In this document: one piece after another, positions 1 to 11,200 of the stretch
Layout of the letters: each line of letters starts with the position of its first letter
Position numbering within the stretch: the stretch's first letter is position 1
NCBI RefSeq assembly: GCF_001949145.1
Contig: NW_019091459.1
Coordinates: 791,040 to 818,588, forward strand
Direction: 5' to 3'
From: Acanthaster planci
Taxonomy: Eukaryota > Echinodermata > Asteroidea > Valvatida > Acanthasteridae
DNA: 27,549 nucleotides
Notes under the pieces: generated by a model
The model's database searches: none
What the model was told of the DNA's origin: nothing
What the model saw: only the letters and a program-made list of their open reading frames with translations
Position numbers and translations under genes: made by a program

Positions 1-2190
1 CAGGATTCCAATCAATCAAACAAGTTTGGCAGATTTGGGACATTGTATTATACAAAAAAACCTTTTAATCTTACCTTCCCACAAGTCTACGCTGACCATT
101 TTGGCCTTACATGTCGAGCTTGCTTCTAAGCTAATGGAAGAGGAGTGGTGCTTGTTCACAAAATAAAGCAGAGTTGAACAGAGGAAAATACTGAAAAACA
201 ACGTGCGACTTTCAAAATACAATTTTTTTTTCAAAAAGAAGCAGAAATTATGCAAGAAGTTCTCAGTTTTGAATAGCAACTACATGTTTCACTAAAACCC
301 TTCCAGAGCTTCTCTTAATTTTAAACGTCTGAACCTGTTTATTGATGAAATAAAAGGGTATCCACAGTTGAAAATAGTCTAAAACTGGCAAATTTGCAGT
401 GCTGGTGCGGCAGATTCATGCAGATAATGAGGCAGGATAGATTGAGGAATTATTATTATACGTGTAATACATAGATACCGCGGTTTACTTTTAACATACT
501 TGACAAGAAGCCCCCTCTAACGTGTGACTCACTCCCCCTCTTTCCTTTCCGTCGGTAAACCCTTCATGGAAGAAAAAGAAAACTGGAAGCTTGAGAATCT
601 TTGGTAATTAAAATTAACTGCTCCAAACTGAAAATAACCTGTTAGATCGATATTTGTAAAATGGAAATGTAGTATTCCTCCATGGGTGTGTGACCAGTCG
701 ACCCACTTAGGTCACCTGGTCCCTCCACTTCCCTGTGACATTTCTCTTTTTTCTCACATATTGAGCATGAGCGGTCAACCATGAGTCACCTGGTTTCTTC
801 ACTGTCTTGCAAATGTAACTCATTAAACATGTACTGAATGAAACCTTGTAGCAATGCTGAATAGAGCGCCCTCTGCCATTGCATTATTCTCATACTCTCT
901 TGACAGTTGTGTGCAGTAGCAATATTTTATGCAGCTGTGCATGCACCCATGCTGGCGATCTGAATAAACTTTGTCTCTGCCCTGCATTCAACCAAAATGT
1001 GCAGCTTGGTACTCTACCACCCTCTTTTGTTGGGCATGGGGTGACTACTGGAGATATTCAAAACTGAGTCACTCTGCAGCTGCAGAGCCTCCTAGAAGCA
1101 AGCATCATTTGCCAACTCAAGTCTCTAGTACTCCAGCTCTCATACATGTACATTACATACCCTTTATGGAGTACTAACTTGTACGGCCATTACCTTGTTG
1201 ATTGGCAATCTTGATCAGCTGTAGGGTGAGTTAGAACTTTCTTTATACTAATTAACAAATTGTGTGATACATGTAACGTATTACAACCGTTCTATACCTT
1301 ATTCGCATATGGCATGAACATCGGGTGCATTTGGAGATAGCTTGATCATTAATGAGTTGGGCAGTAGTCCTCCTTGTTACACGTGCACGTACACACTGTC
1401 TTGACTCTTTTGCAATGTGTTTTAATCCATTGAGAGAAAAAAGCTAAAGATGCATGGAGAAGTTGAGATGCATATATCAGCATATCAGACACACATCAGG
1501 CTCAGGGCTTGGGTTATCTGTTGCTCTGTCCATATGAACACTTCTATTCTTGTAATTGGAGTACATGAAAATTATTAGTTGTGTAAAATATGTATCTAAA
1601 AGAATGAAGTTATCATATGCACATTTTCTTTGATTTCATAAGTTCCTAGGAACACTAAGGATATGACAGTTACATGTGTATTATTTGAGCAAATTACAGC
1701 CACGTGTATATGTCTCTAGATAGATTTATCTAGAAGAATAAAGAAGTGATATGTACATAACACTATACAATGTACATGCATATCATACAAAATTTCTTTT
1801 TTTTTATCTTACAGCATCTTGACATTTTCAGTTTATAGTACCCGTACTGGCAGCTGGTAGCTGTTGGCATTTGCCAGTCTCAGCTATGTAGTTGGTAGGT
1901 TCTTAAGAAACTAAATAATACTGGGTGTATGTGTCCCACATCCTTCATGTTCATTAGTTGGGTTGTTTTCTAAATTGTTCATCTACCATGCATGAATCTG
2001 GTGAAACCATTATCGAAACTGCAAATTAAATGTTGTAATGTGTGCGTGTACTTAAGTGTCCTTAATATTTGTAAAAGAACTGGTTTCATCCTGTAAACAT
2101 GTTATATAGGTAGAAGGAAGAATGGTACATGTATTTATGAAACATCTTGTATTGTCTTTCGCAGATCTCTTGCAGATAACCTAATATTGA
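1..2190. other. non-coding stretch, no gene recognised
   Basis: AT-rich sequence with stop codons in all frames and only short ORFs (under 90 codons) that show no recognisable domain and no convincing splice pairs. It lies downstream of the 3' end of the minus-strand ZU5/death-domain gene and is best read as intergenic or as an intron of an unseen gene. Confidence 0.5.
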
Positions 2191-2198
2191 CTGCCTTT

Positions 2199-2204
2199 TT
2201 TATT
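2199..2204 (-). promoter_or_regulatory. poly(A) signal AATAAA of the ZU5/death-domain gene
   Basis: On the minus strand an AATAAA hexamer lies about 230 bases after the TGA stop at 2430-2432. Position and strand fit the end of the 3' UTR. Confidence 0.55.
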
Positions 2205-5200
2205 TAATAGAAAAACTTTCCCTGTAAAAATAATTTAATCTTATACATATACCATCCCATACTCGTTGGGACAGAAATAAAGTAATATACATATATCTGG
2301 GCCAGGATTCTTGTGCCGCCACATTCCTGTTCCTTTTTATTACTGGCCCCACTTGTCCGGCTAAGATGCAGGCAGTAAGCAGGTATTTTTGGAATGTTCT
2401 CTCTTATTCGTCTGACTCGGTAGCGACCATCATTTAACTCTTTGAAGTGCCCGAGTTGCAACTCCTTCTGTGTCCTTCCTCTTTGCTCCTACATAGCAAG
2501 ATACCTTTGGGCTCTCCATACAAAAATGGCTTACCTTGCTTGTATGCTTTTTGGGTGTGCCTTGGTCCATGAGAAGATCGAGTGCTTTGCAATGCTTGGG
2601 TATTGTTGGCCACGTCTGTAGCAATAAAGACAAATTATTGTGGTATTTTAAAGTATGATTAATATTATTATATTAATTTATTATATTGCAACAAAACCAA
2701 CCAACATACAAAAAAAAAGGAACAAAGCAAGCACAAATGACAGATCTCAGGGATTTCTTCTCGTCTTAATACGATACCTGGTTGATTCAGGTGGTTTACA
2801 TTTATGATTACTATTTATTGATTATTTATGATTATTTATGATTACTACTGCTGTAGATATCTTCGTCGTAAAAGTCAAATAGCAGTTTAACAGAAATAAA
2901 AGCTTTCTTTGTCACCTACGCAATATGTAAGACGAATTGGGGTTCGTTTTGTATTTTCAGTTTGTTACGAAGAAGTTTTCGTTTCTTTTTTCTTGTTTTG
3001 TTTTTATTTTTTTTGTTGGGGGGGTTGCTCCTTGCATAGATGAACACGAATCATTAGCCTCAGCTTATTCCAGTTTACTCTTTTCTTTCTACACTGCGTA
3101 TAAGGTAAACAACCTTGTAATTTATTAGCCAAGTCATTACGGCCAACGTCATCTAAAGCAGACACCAGGTCAGCAAGCTGACCGCCCCCTTGATGCCAGC
3201 ACAGCAACATTTGAAACATGGCGTCCCCAATTTTTCCACGGTTATTTTCTTTCAGTTGGAATATCTTTGAAGAGCTGACTCCCAAAGTTGTAGCTAGTCT
3301 TTCCCATTCTTCGCCTAGCTCTGAGGCTATCTGACGCAAAAGCTTTTCATGGTCTGTACTTTTTCTCTGGAAAATGATACAAATTGAAAGGAAATAAATT
3401 TAAGCTACAAAGTTGATAATGGTAAACCCTGAGGCTCTTGAAAACCCGCTGTCAGTTTTGCTCTTCTCTAGCTCTGTGGCCCTTTTCCATGTTATTAGTA
3501 ATTAGAGTGGAGTTTATAAATTAAACGCTGAACTTTTGAAAGAAAAACATTCTAGTTCCTGGGATTTATAACACACGGTCATGGTGTTCACTTACCGACG
3601 ACACACTATCGGACTGGGCACAAAATGGGGCCTTTGAAGGCAACTCCGTCGGCAGCGCTACATTCCCTTTTGAAGCGTCATTCTCGCTATTTTCTTTAAG
3701 GGGAAAAAAGTAAATATGGGAACATTAAAATGAAATGTGAAGGAATGTGTAAAGTTATAGAATGGAGTCTGGACAGTGTTCCTACGTACAAGAGAAGGAG
3801 TTTGGAAAATTTGTTAATAAATGTAGTTCTATACTAGCTTTTACGCCAGAAATATTTCGACCGGAACCAAATCGACCTAAATAGATATAGACAGCAACGG
3901 CAAACAGCCCACGATTATACAGTTTATCTTGACTGACATATTATTCACGGACACTTGTTGTCGGTAGAGTTCGGTCAATTCTAGGATTGACAACCCTCTA
4001 CATGGAGTTGTCAGAATAGGTCCCAGAAAAACGCGCTCGCATGTTGGGCAAAGAGTAATGTCCTTCTTGTTTAAATTACCGTATTTTACCCAATTCTCAT
4101 TTATAAAAACCCATAACCCATACATTCATCTTCACGGTCAGTCAATATTTTGCCTAGTTATTCACTGCAGTGACTAATCACTTGATCTACCAAAACATTA
4201 GTCCCCAATTGTTAAATCAATAAATGAAACTCATGGGAACTCATCAAGAAACTCAAATCAAATTCTGACATTTTTTTTCAGCTTCCTCAACAGGATATAT
4301 GTACGACATCTTGTCCTTGAGTGGATGCAATGATTTACAGAGAAGGAGCAAAATAAAAGATGCCTGTGTTCTAGTCCTGTGGGGTAAACACGCAGCTATA
4401 CGACTAATGACGCAAACCAAATACACCTCCAAGCTTGAAAAGACGTCCAACCCTTCCAAAGTCTTTCTGCTGTTTCTTTTTAAAAATAAATCTGCATCTG
4501 AGATTTCCAGCATTTACTGGGGGTACTACTACATATAATGACTCATATACCAGACACTGTGTCTGCTTCTTCTGTTGAGCGAATGACATCCTCGTCAAAT
4601 CCAAGACGTCTGAAAACATGTGTGAGGTTTTCCACTGCGTCTTCATCTTCAATCTTTGTCGCGAAGTACACTTTCAGCACCTCCTTCGCAGGGTTTGGTT
4701 TGAGTTGAGCTTTCTGTATCAGCCGTTCACTCGGCCCAAAAAGATCTGTAGCAAGAGCTCGCCAATAGCTCTCTCCCTCTCTATTGGCCTCAAGTAGTTC
4801 ACAGAGTTTACTGACACCAGTTGATGACAAGCCACCGTAGTCCCCTAACACATTTTTGGCAAACTTTCGTTTCATTGATTCCTTGAAGTGGAAAAAGTGG
4901 AAAATGTTGGTACATTTTAAATTTGAGTTAATCATGCCATTAATAAATTTCAAATCAGTTCACAGCCAGGGAAAAACGAGTTTACTTCGCCCCAAGACCA
5001 GTTTTGCTGTCTACCTGCACGCTCGACAACCTCTACCAATCTTCAGTTGTCACCGTTTCGACGAATGACATAATTGGGCCTATCCAGCCTAGCACAGGTT
5101 TTACGCGATTTGCGATTTTTTTTCAAATATTCTAATTCTTGTAATGTCTTCTTTCTGTTGACAAAACATGGACCCTCAAAATAACATTTTGGTGCAGCTC

Positions 5201-8200
5201 ACTATTCAACGGATGTTACGAGTGCAAAGTGCCACATTACTTTCCAGTTTGACCACTTGGCTTATCAAACTCTCCTGAACATGAATATTGTGGAAGCGGA
5301 GAAACCTATCAGCTTTTTTACTGAATGTGATATTCCATAAGCTGAAAAAAATTGTTTAGCTGCCAAAATCCAATTTTCAAAAGTTGCTCAGGTTAAAACG
5401 CTGTTCTCTTGAAACTTCGTGTTGTTGTTTTGTTTTATGATGCGCTTCCAGCAACTCAGGCTATTTGCGCCAATAACTGTACGTTTAATCATACACTTTA
5501 TTAATCAGCATCACATTACGGAGTTAGGAAGAAGGTCCAGTTTTAGAGGCAGGAGGAAACCGGAGTACCCGGAGAAAACCTGCAAGAGCGAGTATGGACT
5601 GGAAACCAAATGCACTTAAAGCCTGCAAGCCGGGACTCAAACCTGGGCCACGTTGGTGCAAAGCGAGGAAAGAGCCGCTACGCTAAGCCAAGAGTTTTAT
5701 AGTTGTGTAAAGTTACCGAATACTGGTCTGATTTACCTGGTCTGGTTTGGGCTCAGATTTAGGGTCCTTTATCTTTTCTGGCAATGATGATGTTAGCCGT
5801 AGACGTCAAGTAAGTAAGATATATACTAGATACTTACTAAAACGAGGACATAAGATATGATTACATAACAATGTCCATCCACGGCACGTTTCCAGGAGGC
5901 CGTTGGCCAACACAAACGCATTGCAGATGTTGCTTCTCCATGATCAAGAGCATTGTGAGTTTATAGCAACATTATTGTATTTATATTTGGTTAAAATGAT
6001 TTAAAGCTACAACAACCTCAAAGAGCACATCACTGCCTTACTTGATCCGAGGGTCTTGTACTTGGGCTGCATTCTGGTCCAACGGCTAATTGTGCTGGCT
6101 GTGGATGGTTAATTTAAACATCACGGTTACTTTTAGGTTAGTCGTTTGCAAGATAATTGTGTGTAAGTTGTAAGAAGGCATTTGTGCAGAATTATTTCGT
6201 GTAGATCCAGGCTATTGAAATTCCACCCGTTGATGGTACGCTCACGTACAGGTACTGTTTGATACAAAAGCAAGCATAGTGTGAAGGGTATGCACAATCA
6301 ACTGCCTGCACTGTGACTTGGAAATGTTATTGCAAACAAAAGAAATGCATGCACCTACATCGGAAATGACTAGATAGGGCTTATTCCTTATCCTGTCAAC
6401 ACTTGAAACGTGCACTACCTTATTTGGACACGTTGCGTTCTCCTTGCATACTCGATTTAGTTCGGAGGGCGATGTCTGCATTCAAGGGGGAATAGATAGT
6501 TTCAAAAACAGTGATATTAACTACATTAATTATTATTCGTTTTCAGAAAGTAAGTGTAAAAATGTACAAAAAGATACTAAATTCGAACGTTGTCGTAGGT
6601 GTTACGTGATTACGGGTGCAGTTGTTAGAAAACTAACAATCCAGACGCATCTATTTACATTCTTTGATCTCTAGTAAGCAGTGCTGGAAATTGCTGGGGG
6701 GTTGAGGAAAGACAGGAGGGATGAGATAAAAATTGGACACAATATTAATTTATTTAGAGGTCGATGTTCATGATATTAATGCACATCTGTAACATGTATT
6801 CAGAATAACATATTTTTCGCTTTTGAAATCGTTCCTTTTTGGGTGATACTGAATGTATTTTAGTCCTTGGAAGTCTGAAAAATTCTTCACCATCTACAGT
6901 AATATTTGTGCCCACCACACAAAAGTGGGGGGTGATTCAATAGCCCATCCCCACCTCAAAAGTGGGTGGGGGGATAAATGCCCCCTCCCTCGGGTTTACG
7001 CCCATGCTAGTTAGGGATAACATCGTTCTTGTAATATCACTCACCGAGCCTGGCGTCACCTTCATGGAGACGTCAAACCCTTTCCACGGTTGATTATTGT
7101 GAAGGGCCTCCTGTGAGCAGTTCACCTCGCAGATTGGAATGCTAAATGTCGATGCCGAGCTGATCAAGTAGAAAGTAGTCGTGTTTTTAAACACCGTCCA
7201 TACCTGCTGCCAATGAAAGACCTGTCAACAAACGATGCAAAAGTACCTTTATATAAATCCATGTCCACTCCGGCTTTTATTTTATGGGATCAAAAATGTA
7301 GTTCCTCTACGGCAAAATGTCACGTATCACCAATTCAGCAGTTACGAGAAAAGGGAATTTATTTGAATGGACTGTGCTTATCGCCATGGGTTAAAGTTTT
7401 CAATAAATAGTTTGTAATTCAAAGGTGTTTGTACCAATAAACCTACCTTACGGGCTTTGGGTCGAACTTCATATCCATTTGACACGTTCCTTATTCCAAC
7501 ATACACATGTCCTTTGTGGCGCACAAGATCTGCTTTCTTTGTTTTCCCTGCGAAGTCGTCCTTTGAGCATGCAAGAAAAAGAAATACATACTAAATATGC
7601 TGCACAAATTAACAATTTCAATTCAAAACTCTTTCTTGCTATAAGTATGTAAACATATTCCAATACTAAATATTTCTGCAGCGATGAGAACATAAGTTTT
7701 AGGACCAGCAGACCCTAATGTAATGATTACGTTAAGAACGGGCTTCGCAAAGAAATCGCACGATTTTGTTTCTCTACTAAGCTACGACGCTCCATAACTG
7801 CCATCCACTTATTTATATACTGCGACAATTTACCATGTTAGTCGACATATAACGTTGAGTAAGGTGACTGACTATTAAAATTATTTCTCCAAAAATCACT
7901 TCCAAAGTCTTCTTGTAGAAGGTCAACTTATCGAAGCCAATCTGACAAGTACTCGTGATGTATCATCTTGCCAAGTCGACAAGGCAACGTGTCGGGACGT
8001 ATTATTTTGACAAGCTGACTTCTCGATAAAGTTCACATCTATTTACTCGCCAAGTCTACATAGTGAAGTCTGAATGAAACTCTTATTTTTCCAAGTCGAC
8101 TTCGCGAAGTCGACATGATGACTTACTGAGAAATTAACTTGCCAATACTCACCAGTGCGTGAGGACGGGGAGCCACGCGAACGTATTACTGGCTTACAAG

Positions 8201-11200
8201 TACATGTATGTAGCCTTGCAACATTTCGACAAAAAGTCCTCATCAAGATATTGTGAAGAAGACTTGACAATACACGAAAAGTTGGTACCAGTGCTCCAGT
8301 CTTACAGACTTGGCTAGGCGAGATGATACATCTGAGTAAGTTGTTTCGTCGACTTTGTCCCTGCAATGCGTTTTAATTTCTTTTAATTTATGTCTCACGG
8401 ATTGCTTTGCGGCTGAGGCCGCAACATTTTCTGCGGTTTCAGAACCCATATTCCTTTCTAAGGGTATTTCAATACTTCTGTGGGTGTCCTCTAGCCTCTA
8501 CAGCTAGTAAAACCGCAGAAAGTAGATCCCAGTACCGTGAGGGCCCTTCTTTTTTTTGTTTTAATGGCGCTTTCAGCTACTCAGGCTATTTGCGCCAATA
8601 ACTGTAGCTTTATTCATAACCTTTATTAATCAGCATCACATTACAGAGTTAGGAAGAAGGTCCAGTTTTAAAGGCAGGAGGAAACTGGAGTACCTGGAGA
8701 AAGGACCCTTGTTTCCCAGGCTGTCTGGATTTGAGAGGGGCCCACAACGGCCTTGCCACGCGCGGCCAAGCCACAACACCCCCACCCCACCAAAATAACA
8801 CTGCAAAGACAGCCGCCACAAGCTACTGCCAGGTGAACTGTCACTGTAAGAAACAAACATTCCCTCCCTGTCCCAGGCACCGTTCGTGTAAATAATCCCT
8901 AGTATATGCACATGGGGGGCATTTACAACACAGTCCCATGGGGCTATGGCTAGAAGCCGGCCGAATTTTTTTTTCTGGCTAAGCCCCGACTTTAAAGTTA
9001 CAAAATCAGGCTTGTTAGCATGAACAGAGGTAGCATATGATGGATAGTGATTGCATTTGGACGTACCTGTTTTTTAATTAACAAATTAACAAATGTGGCC
9101 TCTTCAGAAGAGGCCACATTTATAATTAAGAATGACTTGCCAAGACAAGAGATGTGTACCAGTAACTACCACAAATCGTCCTTTCCACTTCACTTGGCAG
9201 ACTTGGCAACATAATAGATGTGGACAAGTCGTCCTTTTCGCTTAGGGAGGTGGCCTTTGCAAGATCATATACCTTGAGAAGTCGATTTGGTGGGATTTCT
9301 GGTGGGAGGTCGCCTTTCTCTCTGCTATATGCCGACATAAGTATAAATAAGTGAAGGACACTCATGGAGCCCCGTGCCAAACGCTGTTTGTAATTGTAAG
9401 ATTAGGCCTATTTAAGTCATTCAGATGCTTGCCTCGCTTCCTGTCTAAGAATACTTGGTAGATCTCACCTATTTTAAGTTTCCAACACAGTTTGTGTGTT
9501 TTAAGTACGGTTTTTCCCTCTTACCCTCCGTGTATTCACAAGCACTGTACACTCAGTGCTTGTCCGAGGTCGGATCGAGTTTACAGTGTTTATGAATACG
9601 CCTCGGGTAAGGCAAAACTCGTAATTAACATTAACATCCCCCAAAGCAAAGACTATTTCGAAATAATCTGTTGGAATTACCAAGTCTCGCGGAGACTTGT
9701 TGAACACGCAGAGTCGAACAGTGCAGCCACCACTTGACGGAACATAATCTGAAGCTGCAGCGATGTGAATCTTTCTCGATTTGTACCCTACGCCAAATCT
9801 GGTGAAGTGGTCAACTAGCAAGATAGCCTTGTTTTCATTGAAAGAGATTAAAACATCTTCAAGAGGTTGCCAATCACTGGGACAACCTTTGGTCCCTTCA
9901 CATATCAGAGCACTAAGGTCAGCACTGCTGTCTGCGCTATGCGGAAATGATAGTACGACACTCTCCGTGAACTTTAAACCAGGTGGACCACACCTGACAA
10001 CTGGTGACAGTGAATCGTTGCCGTCCTCAAGCTGTTCGCTGGGGTCAACATATATGTAGACTTGCTCCTTACGGTCTGAGGGCAGGGCACCTCGAGGAAT
10101 GTAGAGTTGAACCTTGTGCGAATTCAAGCTCAATGTTCCACCCTCTTCGTTGAAGTAACCAATGGCAAAGTTTTCTAGCTGCATTGTGTTTTCTTTAATG
10201 AATTCCTCACCCAACTCCTCAGCAAGTTCTTTGTAGTCAAGCAGTAACTTATCCAGATGAGTTTGTGTGGGCGTATCTGAAATGTTGAAATAAAAACTGA
10301 ACCAACTTGAATGGGAATTCTGAAGTAATTCACATAAGAAATATTTACTTATTTCTAAGGAACCCCACGCAGTTGCCGCTTAACTGGCACATTTAAATCT
10401 GCATGTTTCGTAATGTGTAATTTTACACACCTTCCTTTTTGTATGTGACGGTCTCTGGGTTTGATTCGCAGGTAGGGAAATCCACCAGGCTCTGAAATTT
10501 TAATAGACCACACATGTGCTAAGAAACTGGTCAGCATGCACCAACTGAGCTCAGTTTGATCACAACCTTTGCCCAACACCATTCCAAGTACTACGCATCA
10601 ATCAGTTTCTAAAAAACCAAACGTTTGCTGTATATTAATCATCATTTCAATAATGACGGATCGAGGACTACTCCTGGTATTAGGCTACGCCTCAGACCAC
10701 CGTTCAGTCCTTTGCTTGCGGGATTGACAGATCAACCTCTCCACTATAGAGCTGACATAAATATGAGATATATTTTTCATGAATATCAGACTGCATCTTG
10801 CAGAGAGGAAAATGAACAATTACAGCTTTTATTGTAATTTGCTGTAGACCTAAATGTTTCACTTACAGCAAAGTCGACAGACAGTTGCACCGTATTAACC
10901 TCGGAGTACGCTATGCTTTCTTCATTTGGCTTGATTTCTATTTCACACAACAATTCATCTCTGGCAGGGCTTCTGGCGTCTTCCTCGTCCTGCCTTGTCT
11001 GAAACTGCCATTTACTCTTACCAAAAAAGCCCTCTGTTAGCTGTTCTTTAGACACTGTCTGCATTCAGAAATGTGAACACTTTATGAGAAAAAAAGATAT
11101 TTATTTGATGGCAATTTCTATATATCTTGAGGAATGTAAAGGATATACAGAATAAGGTTAAAAGAATCAATGGAACATACCTGCTTGGTAGAGTCCAGCA

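Noticed and set aside
8043-8449. ORFs of 107 and 68 codons on the minus strand
   Set aside because: They lie in the foldback repeat and intron sequence; no splice phase links them to the ZU5 gene.
9126-9380. Possible UPA micro-exon near 9250-9300 (ends CTCAAG|GTATAT)
   Set aside because: A donor-like end exists, but acceptors give the wrong phase or a Pro-rich peptide unlike UPA.
9501-9680. Open frame continuing the ZU5 exon to its stop at 9501
   Set aside because: Past the GTAATT donor it no longer resembles a UPA domain, while the exon at 7447-7560 does and joins in phase; kept only as an alternative end.
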